This document shows positions 22,058-32,107 of a DNA stretch of 64,000 bases, piece after piece. The notes under the pieces were generated by a model. It saw only the letters and a program-made list of their open reading frames with translations. It was not told where the DNA came from and ran no database searches. Positions within the stretch are counted from its first letter, which is position 1; each line of letters begins with the position of its first letter. The position numbers and the translations under genes are program-made. This DNA comes from Gemmatimonadetes bacterium bin94 (GTDB lineage: Bacteria > Gemmatimonadota > Gemmatimonadetes > Longimicrobiales > Gaopeijiaceae). The stretch is from the NCBI GenBank assembly GCA_002238865.1, contig MPNE01000002.1, positions 124,001-188,000 of the forward strand, read 5' to 3'.

Positions 22058-22110
22058 GGGTCAAATCCGCCTTCGGAGCGACCGCTGTCGATGATCGTCC
22101 GTGGTCGTGT

Positions 22111-22704
22111 TCACGGGTGCGTCACCCCCGCCCCCCGCAGCACATCCGCCAGCGCCCGCCGCGCGTGGAAGAGACGGCTGGCTACCGTGCCTTCCGGAAT
22201 ATCCAGGATCCTCGCGATCTCGCCGTAGCGAAACCCCTCGATTTCCTTCAATACGAGGATCTCGCGGTGATCTTCATTCAGTTGGGCCAATCCCTTCCAC
22301 AGGAGTTCCTTCGCCGCCTTGCGCTCACGCACGCGTTCGGGCCCCTGTTCGGGATCCGCAGGCCTCATCTCGAGCCACTCGTCCAGAGCTTCGAGCCTGA
22401 ACCTCGCCTGTCGGCTCCGTAGCGCGTCCCGGCACTGATTCCTGAGAATCTGAAAGAACCAGGGACCGAACGGCCGTTCGAGCTTGAAGCGTCCAAGTGC
22501 CTTCCATGTCTTCACGAACGCGTCCTGCAACGCGTCCCCGGCGTCGTCCGGGTTGCCCATCATTCCGAGCGCGATCCGCATACCCGGCCGCTCGTAAGCG
22601 CGAACGATGGGTTCGAAGAACCGCGCATCCCCTGCCTGACACTTTCGCAGCAGTTCCCGCTCCAAGTCGGGGCGCAAGCTTCCTCCAGGTTGGGACCGAT
22701 TCAC
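22111..22704 (-). CDS. ECF-type RNA polymerase sigma factor
   Basis: 197 residues with the two domains that define ECF (group 4) sigma factors. Region 2 covers about residues 25-95 (NPDDAGDALQDAFVKTWKAL for -10 recognition). Region 4 is near residues 140-195 (LNEDHREILVLKEIEGF, then the helix-turn-helix YGEIARILDIPEGTVASRLF). No region 3. It leads an operon with the membrane anti-sigma factor and YbjQ-like protein, and is divergent from the exported TPR gene across 202 bases, where an autoregulated promoter would be expected but is not recognisable. Confidence 0.93.
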   Translation of the reverse strand: MNRSQPGGSLRPDLERELLRKCQAGDARFFEPIVRAYERPGMRIALGMMGNPDDAGDALQDAFVKTWKALGRFKLERPFGPWFFQILRNQCRDALRSRQARFRLEALDEWLEMRPADPEQGPERVRERKAAKELLWKGLAQLNEDHREILVLKEIEGFRYGEIARILDIPEGTVASRLFHARRALADVLRGAGVTHP

Positions 22705-22906
22705 GCAGTGACTACGCCAACGGCGAGAATATCATTCTAACGGCGGATCGGCGACCGGCCCGGGCCGGGGTCAAGGTCGTTTGCGACGGCCCGCTACCAC
22801 GGTCGGGACATGCGAAGCGGTGGGAGACTGGCGGCAGCCGCCGCATCGGGTCATGTTTTTTTTCAAATCAAGAAGTTAATCACCAGTCAATCGGACAAGT
22901 CAAGGA

Positions 22907-24532
22907 ATGGAACCTGCATGCCGGCGCCGGCGCGCCATCGTCACCGTTGCCGTCTTTTCTGCCCTCACGGCCATTGCGGCCGCCGGGACCACCGCTCAGG
23001 AAGTGGAATACCCAGCGGGTTTTGACGAAGAGGCCAAGTACTACCCGGACGCGCTGGGACCCCTGACCCGGTCGATTACGACCACGTCGTCCAGGGCGCA
23101 GCAGTTCTTCGACCAGGGCGTGCAGATGATGTACGCCTTCACGCCGTTGCGGGCCGCTCGCTCCTTCCGGCAGGCGCAGGTGGACGACCCCGCGTGCGCG
23201 ATGTGTTTCTGGGGCGAAGCCTGGGCATGGGGCCCCTACCTGAACGGGCCGATGGGCCCCGATGACGCGCCCCGCGCGTACGAGAACATCCAGAAGGCGA
23301 AGGAACTCGCGGCGGACCACGCCAACGAGGTGGAGAAGGCTCTCATCGAGGCCATGGCCGTGCGGTACTCGCCCGAGCACGACGCGGGCACGCGCAAGGC
23401 GCTGGATTCGGCGTACTCGCGGGCGATGGGCGATGTCTACGAGCGCTTTCCCCACGACCTGGACGTCGGGACGCTGTACGGCGAATCGCTGATGCTGCTG
23501 GAGCCGCGGCGAGGCCGGTGGGACATCGAAAAGCCGGCGGTGCAGAAGATCCACGGCGTCCTCGAGTCCGTTCTGGCCATGGACATCACCCACCCCGGCG
23601 CGTGCCACCTGTACGTACACGCCACGGAGCCCACGGTGAAGCCGGAGAAGGCGGAAGGCTGCGCGGACCACCTTGGCGCCGCGATCCCGGGGGCGAGCCA
23701 CATTCAGCACATGCCGTCCCACACCTACAACCGCATCGGGCGGTGGGGCGACGCCGTGCGGGGCAACCTCGCCGCGTGGCACTCCGACCTGCGCGCGGAA
23801 GAGGATATCGCATGGGCAATCTACCCGTCACACAACCTCCACATGCTCCTCTTCGCGGCTTCGATGGACGGACAGGGGGCGATCGCCATCCAGGCCGCGA
23901 AAGACTACGGCAAGATCGTGTCCGGCGGGACCTTCTACCACAGCATGACCCTCCTCCGCTTCGGCCGGTTCGACGAGATCCTGGAGCTGGAGGATCCCCC
24001 TGGTGGGGCCATCCAGCGCGGGTTCTGGGACTTCTCGCGCGGGTACGCCTACTTGCGTGCCGAAGAGCCGGGACGGGCTGCAGTCTACCTCGAACGGGTT
24101 CGGCGAGCCGCGGACAAGGCGGGTGATGGCGAGGTGTTCCGCGGTCACACGGCAGCGGATCTGCTGGGCGTGGTCGCCGGCATCCTTGAAGGGGAGATCC
24201 TGCGCCACGAAGGCGACGCCGACGGAGCCGTCAGAGTACTGGAAGAGGCGATCACACTGGAGGACGGCCTGCGGTACGACGAGCCGGAGCCCCTCAACTT
24301 CTCGGCCCGCCACTGGCTGGGGAATCTGCTCCTGGAGGGCGGACGCTACGAGGAGGCCGAGTCGGTTTTCGAAGCTGCGCTCGAGGACCATCCCATGAAC
24401 GGGTGGTCACTCCTGGGACTCGAGACCGCTCTCCGGGCGCAGGATCGGGAATCGGAAGCGGACGAAGTCGCGGATCTGTTCAAGGAAGCCTGGGCCAGGT
24501 CGGATACCTGGATCACGGCGCCGGTGTTCTAG
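22907..24532 (+). CDS. Exported TPR-repeat protein, function unknown
   Basis: 541 residues. ATG 22907 has AAGGA 2 bases upstream. A signal peptide (IVTVAVFSALTAIAAAGTTAQ) is followed by helical TPR-like units (FFDQGVQMMYAFTPLRAARSF; and LEGGRYEEAESVFEAALEDHP near the C-terminus). The middle carries an unusual set of conserved-looking His and Cys residues: CAMCFWGEAWAWGP, HPGACHLYVHATE, HMPSHTYNRIGRWGDA and NLHMLLFAASMDG. These could bind a metal or haem, which makes the protein more than a plain scaffold; that is inference. It stands alone between the divergent sigma operon and the suf operon. Confidence 0.8.
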   Translation: MEPACRRRRAIVTVAVFSALTAIAAAGTTAQEVEYPAGFDEEAKYYPDALGPLTRSITTTSSRAQQFFDQGVQMMYAFTPLRAARSFRQAQVDDPACAMCFWGEAWAWGPYLNGPMGPDDAPRAYENIQKAKELAADHANEVEKALIEAMAVRYSPEHDAGTRKALDSAYSRAMGDVYERFPHDLDVGTLYGESLMLLEPRRGRWDIEKPAVQKIHGVLESVLAMDITHPGACHLYVHATEPTVKPEKAEGCADHLGAAIPGASHIQHMPSHTYNRIGRWGDAVRGNLAAWHSDLRAEEDIAWAIYPSHNLHMLLFAASMDGQGAIAIQAAKDYGKIVSGGTFYHSMTLLRFGRFDEILELEDPPGGAIQRGFWDFSRGYAYLRAEEPGRAAVYLERVRRAADKAGDGEVFRGHTAADLLGVVAGILEGEILRHEGDADGAVRVLEEAITLEDGLRYDEPEPLNFSARHWLGNLLLEGGRYEEAESVFEAALEDHPMNGWSLLGLETALRAQDRESEADEVADLFKEAWARSDTWITAPVF

Positions 24533-24607
24533 TCGCGTCTCTGTAAGTCATTGAGTTTCTAGATCTTAGCCTACTACAGGCATGTAGTTGCGTCCTTGGG
24601 ATTCCAC

Positions 24608-24636
24608 TTGACGTCCGTACAGGGCTCCGGTAGCTT
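24608..24636 (+). promoter_or_regulatory. Promoter of the suf operon
   Basis: TTGACG (24608-24613) and TAGCTT (24631-24636) with a 17-base spacer, 56 bases before the sufC start. It closely resembles the tRNA-cluster promoter in both boxes and spacing. No Fur or IscR box could be recognised nearby. Confidence 0.5.
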
Positions 24637-24692
24637 TCGCAACTAATCAATAATCATTCTTGCTAGCTATCGAAGCAGCGGAGCCAGTTGGT

Positions 24693-25466
24693 ATGGACGA
24701 TACCCCAATCCTCGCCGTGACCGGCCTTCGGGCCAGGGTACCGGGCGTGGACCTCGATATACTGAAGGGCGTGGACCTCGCGATCAGGCCCGGCGAGATT
24801 CACGCGATCATGGGCCCGAACGGGTCCGGAAAGAGCACCCTGGCCAAGGTCATTGCCGGCCACCCCGCCTACGAACCCACCGACGGATCGATCGACCTGC
24901 GCGGGGAAGACCTGCTCGAAATGGAGCCGGACGAGCGCGCCCAGGCCGGCGTGTTCATGGCTTTCCAGTATCCGGTCGAAATTCCGGGCGTCTCGATTGC
25001 CAACTTCCTGCGCACCGCGCTGCAGGCTCGGCTGGAAAACGGTGACGAGCTGGATCTGTTCGACTTCCAGGAACTACTCATGGAGCGCATGGAGCTTCTG
25101 GACATGGACGTCGCCTTCGCTCAACGACCCGTCAACGACGGGTTCAGCGGGGGCGAGAAGAAGCGTAACGAGATCCTGCAGATGGCTGTGCTCAAGCCCT
25201 CGCTGGCTGTAATGGACGAGACCGACTCGGGATTGGATATCGACGCGCTCAAGATCGTCTCCAACGGCGTCAACACGCTCAAGAGGGAGAACCCGGAGAT
25301 GTCGGTGCTGCTGATCACCCACTACCAGCGGATCCTGGACCATATCGTCCCGGATGTGGTACACGTGATGGTGGGGGGCCGGATTGTTGAGTCGGGCGGT
25401 CCCGAGGTCGCTCTCGAGCTGGAGGCGCGGGGCTATGAAGAATACCGAAATGTCCATGTTGCCTGA
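24693..25466 (+). CDS. sufC: Fe-S cluster assembly ATPase SufC
   Basis: 257 residues, the family length. Cytosolic ABC ATPase that powers the SufBCD scaffold. Walker A is GPNGSGKST, the signature is [11 protein letters not shown] (the GEKKR form is specific to SufC), Walker B is [14 protein letters not shown], and the H-loop is [13 protein letters not shown] 24693 is chosen since conserved sequence starts at [13 protein letters not shown] lies 9 bases upstream. First gene of the suf operon, 76 bases before sufB. Confidence 0.97.
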   Translation: MDDTPILAVTGLRARVPGVDLDILKGVDLAIRPGEIHAIMGPNGSGKSTLAKVIAGHPAYEPTDGSIDLRGEDLLEMEPDERAQAGVFMAFQYPVEIPGVSIANFLRTALQARLENGDELDLFDFQELLMERMELLDMDVAFAQRPVNDGFSGGEKKRNEILQMAVLKPSLAVMDETDSGLDIDALKIVSNGVNTLKRENPEMSVLLITHYQRILDHIVPDVVHVMVGGRIVESGGPEVALELEARGYEEYRNVHVA

Positions 25467-25542
25467 ACGCATGCACGACGTGGCCGGTCCGGATTCCGGG
25501 TCCGGCTTGAGCAGCCCGACGGCTGCAGGGAGGAATTGAGAT

Positions 25543-26958
25543 ATGCCCGGCAACGAACTCGTTCAGGGCCTTGGGCTCGATGACTACAAGTTCGGCTTCG
25601 TCACCGACTCGGAACCGGTGTTCCGATCGCGCCAGGGCCTCGACGAAGACATCGTCAGGCAGATTTCCGCGCGCAAGGACGAACCGGAGTGGATGCTGGC
25701 CCGCCGTCTGAAGGCGCTCAGGATCTACGAGTCCAAGCCCATGCCCCAGTGGGGCGGCGACCTGTCCGAGCTTCAGGAAACCCTGAACGAGACCTACTTC
25801 TATGTGAGGCCGCAGGAGCAGATGGAACGCTCCTGGGACGATGTGCCCGACAACATCAAGGAGACGTTCGAGCGGTTGGGGATCCCGGAGGCGGAACGCA
25901 AGATTCTGGCCGGGGTCGGCGCGCAGTACGACTCGGAGATGGTGTATCACTCGCTGAAAGAGGAGTGGGAGTCCAAGGGCGTGATATTCGACTCCATCGA
26001 GGACGGCCTGAAGAACCACCCGGAGCTGTTCCGGCAACACTTCGGCACCGTCATTCCGGCCGCCGACAACAAGTTCGCGGCGCTGAATTCGGCGGTGTGG
26101 TCCGGCGGGTCCTTCGTCTACATCCCGCCGGGCGTGGAGCTGAAAACGCCGCTGCAGGCGTATTTTCGCGTCAACCAGGAGCGGCTGGGGCAGTTCGAGC
26201 GCACGCTCATCATCGCGGGCGAGGGGTCGCGAGCTCACTACATCGAGGGCTGCACGGCTCCAGTCTATTCGACCGATTCATTCCACTCCGGGGTCATCGA
26301 GATCATTGTCAACCGGGACGCGCGCTTCCGGTACACGACGATCCAGAACTGGTCGAACAACATGTACAACCTGGTCACGCAGCGGGCGCTGGTGCACCAG
26401 GGCGCGCACATGGAATGGCTGGACGGGAACCTCGGGTCCAAGCTCACCATGAAATACCCGTCCTGCTACCTCATGGGCGAGGGCGCACACGGCGATATCC
26501 TGTCGATCGCGTACGCCGGCGACAGCCAGCACCAGGACACGGGCGGCAAGGTCATCCACGTCGCACCCAACACGACGTCGAGCATCGTGTCGAAGTCCAT
26601 CTCCAAGGGCACGGGGCGCTCGTCGTACCGTGGCCTCTGCAAGGTCTACGATGGTGCCACGAACGCCCGGTCGAACGTGGAGTGCGACGCTCTCCTGATC
26701 AACGAGACGTCCCGGACGGACACCTTCCCGTACATCGAGATCGACGAGAAATCCGCCACGGTGGGCCACGAGGCGACCGTGTCCAAGGTGGGTGACGAGC
26801 AGCTCTTCTACCTGATGAGCCGGGGTATGGACGAGGCCGAGGCCATGGCGCTGATCGTGCGCGGGTTCATCGAGCCCATCGCGAAGGAACTGCCGCTCGA
26901 ATACGCGGTCGAACTCAACCGTCTGATCGAGCTGGAGATGGAAGGGAGCGTCGGGTGA
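25543..26958 (+). CDS. sufB: Fe-S cluster assembly scaffold SufB
   Basis: 471 residues, normal length. Preceded by GGAGGAATTGAGAT, a strong ribosome site. N-terminal SufB-specific helices are followed by the beta-helix core ([26 protein letters not shown]-type motif as [42 protein letters not shown]). The conserved C-terminal SRG...[15 protein letters not shown] is present. SufB holds the nascent [4Fe-4S] cluster in the SufBC2D complex. Its stop overlaps the sufD start by 4 bases. Confidence 0.97.
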   Translation: MPGNELVQGLGLDDYKFGFVTDSEPVFRSRQGLDEDIVRQISARKDEPEWMLARRLKALRIYESKPMPQWGGDLSELQETLNETYFYVRPQEQMERSWDDVPDNIKETFERLGIPEAERKILAGVGAQYDSEMVYHSLKEEWESKGVIFDSIEDGLKNHPELFRQHFGTVIPAADNKFAALNSAVWSGGSFVYIPPGVELKTPLQAYFRVNQERLGQFERTLIIAGEGSRAHYIEGCTAPVYSTDSFHSGVIEIIVNRDARFRYTTIQNWSNNMYNLVTQRALVHQGAHMEWLDGNLGSKLTMKYPSCYLMGEGAHGDILSIAYAGDSQHQDTGGKVIHVAPNTTSSIVSKSISKGTGRSSYRGLCKVYDGATNARSNVECDALLINETSRTDTFPYIEIDEKSATVGHEATVSKVGDEQLFYLMSRGMDEAEAMALIVRGFIEPIAKELPLEYAVELNRLIELEMEGSVG

Positions 26959-28301
26959 GCCAGGTCGCCGTGGCCAGCGAACGCCAGCGCCGTACCATCG
27001 ACCGGAGTGCCGTGCTCAAGGCGGGCGCCGCCGATCCGGCATGGCTCAGAACCCGCCGCGAGGACGCGTGGGATACCTACACGGCCACGCCGATGCCGTC
27101 CACGCGCTCCGAGGAGTGGCGCTACACGGACGTGGCGAGGATGCTCCCGCTCGAGGAATTGACGCTGGCGCGCGGGGATGATCCCGAAGCACCGTATGGC
27201 GGCGCGTTGCCGGAGGGGTTGCGCCGTGCGATGGAACAGGACCGGGACAGCGCCGGTCGGATCGTTGACGTGGACGGATCGATCATCGCGGTGGAACTCG
27301 ACGAGACGCTCGCCGCACGGGGGGTGGTTCTCTCGTCGCTGCGCGAAGCAGCCAGGAACGGGGGCGGAGAGATCGAGGCGCTCCTGGCCACCGAGGCCGT
27401 CCCCGCCTCCGACGGCAAATTCCCTGCGCTGAACGCGGCTCTATGGAGCGATGGCGTGTTCCTGCGGATCCCGCGCGGGGTCCGTCTCGAGCGCCCCATC
27501 CGGCTGAGTCGCTGGGTGTCGCGCCCGGGCACGGCCACCTTCACCCGCGTCCTCATCGTGGCGGAAGAGCTGAGCCAGGTGTCGTTTGTGGACGAAATCC
27601 TGTCGCCGGACTTCGAGGTCGCCACGCTGGTCAACACGGCCGTCGAGATCTTCGCCCGGGGAGCAGCCCGGGTGCAGTACGTCTCGCTGCAGCGCATGGG
27701 ACGCGGGGCTTGCTACCTGGCCAACCAGCGGACGCTGGCAGAGCGCGACTCCACGCTGGACACGCTCAACGTCGCCCTGGGCGGGTCGCTCGGGCGAGTG
27801 GATCTGAACGCCCGGCTCGTGGGCCCCGGCGCCAACAGCGACATGCTGGGGCTGTACTTCGGAGACACCGACCAGCACTTCGATTTCAACACCAGCCAGG
27901 ACCATGTGGCGCCCCACGCTCACAGCGATCTTCTGTACAAGGGTGCGCTGGACGGATCCGCCAAGGGGATTTTCAGGGGCATCATTCGGGTCCACGAGGG
28001 TGCCCAGGGTACCGACGCGTACCAGACGAACCGGAATCTCATCCTTTCCGAACAGGCCGTCGCGACATCGTTGCCGAATCTCGAAATCGGGGCCGACGAC
28101 GTTCGATGTTCGCACGGGGCCACCGTGGGGCAACTCGACCCGGAAGCGCTCTTCTACCTGATGAGCCGCGGACTGAAGAGAGGACAGGCCGAGCGCCTGG
28201 TGGTGATGGGCTTCCTTGGCGAGGTCATGTCGCGTCTCCCGATGGGTGGCGTGGTGGAAAAGGTCACCGACGCCATCGAATCCAAACTCGGGTATGTTTA
28301 G
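26955..28301 (+). CDS. sufD: Fe-S cluster assembly protein SufD
   Basis: 448 residues. GTG start overlapping the sufB stop (GTGA). SufD family features: [16 protein letters not shown] near the N-terminus, [21 protein letters not shown] in the core, and [23 protein letters not shown] with the conserved Cys/His pair that sits at the SufB-SufD interface. Partner of SufB and SufC. Overlaps the Rieske gene by 8 bases. Confidence 0.96.
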   Translation: MSQVAVASERQRRTIDRSAVLKAGAADPAWLRTRREDAWDTYTATPMPSTRSEEWRYTDVARMLPLEELTLARGDDPEAPYGGALPEGLRRAMEQDRDSAGRIVDVDGSIIAVELDETLAARGVVLSSLREAARNGGGEIEALLATEAVPASDGKFPALNAALWSDGVFLRIPRGVRLERPIRLSRWVSRPGTATFTRVLIVAEELSQVSFVDEILSPDFEVATLVNTAVEIFARGAARVQYVSLQRMGRGACYLANQRTLAERDSTLDTLNVALGGSLGRVDLNARLVGPGANSDMLGLYFGDTDQHFDFNTSQDHVAPHAHSDLLYKGALDGSAKGIFRGIIRVHEGAQGTDAYQTNRNLILSEQAVATSLPNLEIGADDVRCSHGATVGQLDPEALFYLMSRGLKRGQAERLVVMGFLGEVMSRLPMGGVVEKVTDAIESKLGYV

Positions 28302-28635
28302 CAGGAAGGCTGCCCGATCATCAGCGCCCACCTGGGTGCGGGTCGCTTCGGCGAGCGATGTGCCGCCGGGGACGCTCCGGGCCGCGTCAACGGACCGGGC
28401 AGCCGTCGTCCTGGCCAACGTGGACGGCGACATCTACGCCCTGGAGGACCGGTGTTCCCATCAGGACTACCCGCTCTCGGCCGGCGAATTGGAGGACGAT
28501 CAGCTGGAATGTCCCTTCCACGGGGCCCGATTCGATGTCTGCACCGGTCGGGCGACCCAGCTGCCGGCCATTTCCCCGGTGAGATCATTTCAGGTCGAAG
28601 TGCGGGATGGTGACGTATTCGTCCGGGTTGACTGA
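28294..28635 (+). CDS. Rieske [2Fe-2S] ferredoxin in the suf operon
   Basis: 113 residues, a stand-alone small Rieske protein. Cluster ligands are Cys54 and His56 (CSH) and Cys73 and His76 (CPFH), with the usual 16-residue gap between the two boxes. The ATG lies inside the last codons of sufD (8-base overlap) and the gene overlaps sufS, so it is surely part of the suf transcript. It could carry electrons for cluster assembly, or replace a sulfur-transfer partner step; no sufE or sufU gene is present. NirD- or dioxygenase-type ferredoxin is the family-level alternative. Confidence 0.9.
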   Translation: MFSRKAARSSAPTWVRVASASDVPPGTLRAASTDRAAVVLANVDGDIYALEDRCSHQDYPLSAGELEDDQLECPFHGARFDVCTGRATQLPAISPVRSFQVEVRDGDVFVRVD

Positions 28636-29902
28636 CGCGCCAGCGAGACCGGAGAGCGTTCGTCGCGGTGCGGGACTCGATGTCCGCGCGATCCGGGCGG
28701 ACTTCCCCATCCTCGACCAATCCGTCGACGGGAAGCCTCTCGTGTATCTGGACAGCGCCGCGTCGTCCCAGAAGCCACGTCAGGTCATCGACGCGATCTC
28801 CAACTACTACAAACGGGATCACGCGAACGTCCATCGCGGCGTTCATGAACTCGCACGACGGGCCACAGAAGCCTACGAGGCAAGCAGGGAGCGGGTCGCC
28901 CGGTGGGTCAACGCGACCGACGCCCACGAAATCGTGTGGACCCGCGGGACCAGCGAGGCGTTGAACCTGGTGGCCTTCTCCATCGGGCAGGCCCGCGTCG
29001 GTCACGGAGACGAGATCGTCCTTTCGGAGATGGAGCACCATTCCAACCTGGTCCCATGGCAGCTGTTGGCCACCCGCAGCGGCGCACGGTTGCGTTACGT
29101 GGGACTGACCGATCAGGGACAGCTGGACCTGGACCACCTGGCCTCGCTTCTGGGACCGCGAACCCGGGTCGTCGCCCTGTCCCACGTGTCGAACGCCCTC
29201 GGCACGATCAATCCGGTCCGGGAGATCGGCACCCTCGTACGAGCGAAGACGGACGCCGCATACATCCTGGACGGTGCCCAGGGCGCGCCCCACCTCCCCG
29301 TTGACGTCCAGTCTCTCGGGTGCGACTTCTACGCCTTTTCCGGGCACAAGATGTGTGGCCCGACCGGGATTGGCGCACTTTGGGGCAGGAGGGCCCTTCT
29401 GGACGAGATGCCTCCGTACCAGGGCGGCGGCGAGATGATCGAGACCGTGTACCCCGATCACAGTACCTGGGCCGAGGTGCCCCACAAGTTCGAAGCCGGC
29501 ACCCCGAACATTGCGGGTGCGGTGGGGATGGCCGCGGCCGTCGAATACCTCGACCGTGTCGGGCTGGCAGCCATCCATGAGCATGAGATGACCCTGACCC
29601 GGCTGGCGGTGACGCTGCTCTCCGGCGTTGAAGGAGTGCGTATATTCGGGCCCGCCAAGGCCGAGGAACGCGCCGGGGTGGTCCCCTTCGTGATCGAGGG
29701 GACATCGGCCCAGGACGTGGCCACCATGCTCGACGCCCAGGCAATCGCGGTTCGCGCCGGACATCACTGTGCCCAGCTGGTGGTCAACCGCTACGGCGTG
29801 TCGGCAACCACCCGGGCATCGTTCTACCTTTATAACACCATCGAAGAGATCGAGCGGTTCGCCGCCGGGGTACGAACGGCCAGGGACATCCTGCTTTCGT
29901 GA
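28607..29902 (+). CDS. sufS: Cysteine desulfurase SufS
   Basis: 431 residues from GTG 28607; TTG 28628 is an alternative start, and both overlap the Rieske gene. Type II (group II) cysteine desulfurase: PLP lysine Lys248 in FSGHKMCGPTGIGALWG, catalytic Cys388 in RAGHHCAQ, and N-terminal FPILDQSVDGKPLVYLDSAAS (given in parts elsewhere as family marks). It supplies persulfide sulfur to the SufBCD scaffold. Group II enzymes normally need SufE or SufU, which are not found in this operon. Confidence 0.95.
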   Translation: MVTYSSGLTDAPARPESVRRGAGLDVRAIRADFPILDQSVDGKPLVYLDSAASSQKPRQVIDAISNYYKRDHANVHRGVHELARRATEAYEASRERVARWVNATDAHEIVWTRGTSEALNLVAFSIGQARVGHGDEIVLSEMEHHSNLVPWQLLATRSGARLRYVGLTDQGQLDLDHLASLLGPRTRVVALSHVSNALGTINPVREIGTLVRAKTDAAYILDGAQGAPHLPVDVQSLGCDFYAFSGHKMCGPTGIGALWGRRALLDEMPPYQGGGEMIETVYPDHSTWAEVPHKFEAGTPNIAGAVGMAAAVEYLDRVGLAAIHEHEMTLTRLAVTLLSGVEGVRIFGPAKAEERAGVVPFVIEGTSAQDVATMLDAQAIAVRAGHHCAQLVVNRYGVSATTRASFYLYNTIEEIERFAAGVRTARDILLS

Positions 29903-29982
29903 TCCGTTCCCGGCCCACCGATGACGCGCGGGTGGCGGCCGTCCAACGCGTACACTATCAACAGGAAGAGAAAGGACCAACG

Positions 29983-30615
29983 TTGTCTACACGACCGAAC
30001 CCAATCGACTGGAGCAGGCTGGCTCTCCTTTTCGTCATCGTTGCGGCCGCGTGCGGGGGAGACCGGGCCGGAGAGTCCGACGCCCCCGAGCCGGACCCCT
30101 TTATCTCCACGGAGAGTCCCCGTGAGACGTTGACGGAAATCGACTACGGCGAATTCGATCCCGCCGATGTGGGACTGAACCTCAACTGGACTCGAAACGT
30201 CGTCTCGAAGGATCCCAATCCGAACGTGGATCCCGCGCAGCTTACGACGGTCACGACGGAACACTCACGAGGCTACGATCGCGTGATCTTCACCTTCCAG
30301 TCTCACATCCCCGGATATCGCCTGGGCGTGACTACCGAGGGCGGCGGGGGATGCGACGGAATGGAAGCCGCGTCGGACGCTCCCGCCCACCTGACCGTTG
30401 AACTCCAGGGTGCGCAGGCCAGTCAGGACGGGAGTCCTCTCGTCGGCGACCGCAACAGGAACACGGACTACCCGGCTGTGCAGAGTGCAATCCAGACCTG
30501 TGATGAGAACGACACGGTCAGGTGGGTGCTGGGTCTCACCGCCGCCAGGGCCAACTATCGCATCATGGAAACGCTTGACGAGCCACGACTGGTGGTGGAC
30601 GTCCGCCACCCCTGA
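29983..30615 (+). CDS. Lipoprotein with AMIN-like domain
   Basis: 210 residues. TTG 29983 is chosen because AAAGGA lies 6 bases upstream and the signal peptide starts there; the frame is open further upstream but without a ribosome site. Lipobox VAAAC. The mature part holds an AMIN-like beta domain: LNLNWTRNVVSKDPNPN, FQSHIPGYRLGV and the final ANYRIMETLDEPRLVVDVRHP phrase typical of polysaccharide/peptidoglycan-binding AMIN domains. Likely envelope-bound and carbohydrate-binding. It follows sufS by 80 bases and may be read from the same transcript. Confidence 0.8.
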   Translation: MSTRPNPIDWSRLALLFVIVAAACGGDRAGESDAPEPDPFISTESPRETLTEIDYGEFDPADVGLNLNWTRNVVSKDPNPNVDPAQLTTVTTEHSRGYDRVIFTFQSHIPGYRLGVTTEGGGGCDGMEAASDAPAHLTVELQGAQASQDGSPLVGDRNRNTDYPAVQSAIQTCDENDTVRWVLGLTAARANYRIMETLDEPRLVVDVRHP

Positions 30616-30745
30616 CGGCGAGCGACGGATTCTGTCGCAACGGGGCTTGCTCGGGGCGGGAACATTCGCCCCATTAAAGGGTGAAGGGTAACATCATCGA
30701 AGCTGTTTGCGCCGTTCGGCACCTTGTGTGCGACCTGGGGACGCG

Positions 30746-32032
30746 ATGCCGAAACACCTGACCGCCTCTGTGGGTCTTGCACTACACCTCACTTTCGTGA
30801 CGTCATGCACAGACAGCGGTGCGGTGGACCCGCCATTTGAACCGCCGCCGGACACCACGGATGACTTTGCGGCCACCTGCCAGGATGGGACTGCCGGGGA
30901 CTACACGTGCGACGGGGTCAACCTGGTCTCCCGGCTGAACAACCTGGAAGTAGGCGCGACCCTGGGTCTCGTCAACGACGTCTGGGGCTGGACGGACCCC
31001 CTGACCGGCACGGAATGGGCTCTCGTCGGCCATTCGAGCGGGACCTCGTTCGTCAACCTGAGGGATCCTCTGAACCCGCTCTACACGGGAATCCTGCCAA
31101 TGTCGCCCGACGCAAGCGCCAGCGTCTGGCGCGACATCAAGGTCTACCGGGACCACGCCTTTATCGTGTCCGATGCCGCAGGCCCCCACGGGATGCAGGT
31201 CTTCGACCTCACCCAGCTGCGAAGCGTCACCAGCCCGCCGCAGACCTTTCAGCCGACCACGACCTACTCGAACATCAACAGCGCCCACAACATCGTGATC
31301 AACGAAGAGACCGGCTTCGCCTACTCGGTGGGGGGCAGCGGCGGCGGCGAGACCTGTGGCGGGGGTCTCCACATGATCAATATCAAGGTGCCGGCCAGCC
31401 CCACGTTCGAAGGGTGCTTCGCCGACACGTCCACCGGCCGCGGGAGCACGGGCTACACCCACGATGCGATGTGCATCGTCTACCGTGGACCCGACTCCGA
31501 GCACCAGGGCAGGGAAGTGTGCTTCGGATCCAACGAAACCGCGCTCAGCATCGCCGATGTAACGGACAAGGAGAACCCCGTTGCCGTGTCGAGTACCGCT
31601 TATCCGAGTGTGGGCTACTCTCACCAGGGGTGGATCGATGAAGCCCACGAGTACTTCTACATGAACGACGAACTGGACGAGTTGTACGGCCAGGTGTCCA
31701 ACACCCGGACCCTGGTCTGGGACGTGAAGGATCTCGACGACCCGATGGTCGTGAGCGAGTACATTGCGTCAACCCAGGCGTCGGATCACAACCTCTACGT
31801 TGTGGGCGACTTCATGTATCAATCCAACTACAAGGTCGGGCTGCGGATCGTGGACATCTCCAACCGGGAAGACCCGCAGGAGGTGGGTTTTTTCGACACG
31901 GAGCCGACCGGAGGCGACGTGTCCGGCACCGACGGTTCGTGGAGCAACTACCCCTTCTTCAGGAGTGGCGTGATCCCGGTGACGTCGATGGATGGCGGTG
32001 TTATGTTTGTGATGAGATCGGGCGGGGGTTGA
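30746..32032 (+). CDS. Choice-of-anchor B family lipoprotein (LVIVD-type propeller)
   Basis: 428 residues. ATG 30746 with GGGGA upstream; a signal peptide ending in the lipobox FVTSC. The mature protein shows repeated LVIVD-like blades (WALVGHSSGTSFVNLRDP; HAFIVSDAAGPHGMQVFDL; FMYQSNYKVGLRIVDISN) and the histidine motifs HNIVINEETGFAYSVGG and GYTHDAMCIVY that mark the choice-of-anchor B group. Cell-surface beta-propeller; the ligand is unknown. Followed after 75 bases by a lipoprotein amidohydrolase in the same direction. Confidence 0.85.
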   Translation: MPKHLTASVGLALHLTFVTSCTDSGAVDPPFEPPPDTTDDFAATCQDGTAGDYTCDGVNLVSRLNNLEVGATLGLVNDVWGWTDPLTGTEWALVGHSSGTSFVNLRDPLNPLYTGILPMSPDASASVWRDIKVYRDHAFIVSDAAGPHGMQVFDLTQLRSVTSPPQTFQPTTTYSNINSAHNIVINEETGFAYSVGGSGGGETCGGGLHMINIKVPASPTFEGCFADTSTGRGSTGYTHDAMCIVYRGPDSEHQGREVCFGSNETALSIADVTDKENPVAVSSTAYPSVGYSHQGWIDEAHEYFYMNDELDELYGQVSNTRTLVWDVKDLDDPMVVSEYIASTQASDHNLYVVGDFMYQSNYKVGLRIVDISNREDPQEVGFFDTEPTGGDVSGTDGSWSNYPFFRSGVIPVTSMDGGVMFVMRSGGG

Positions 32033-32107
32033 CCGGCAACAGGATCGCCTGACGGGCAGCCGGGCCCGCCCCTGAACAGCAAACTCCGATCCGACGAGGG
32101 CCGGCCC

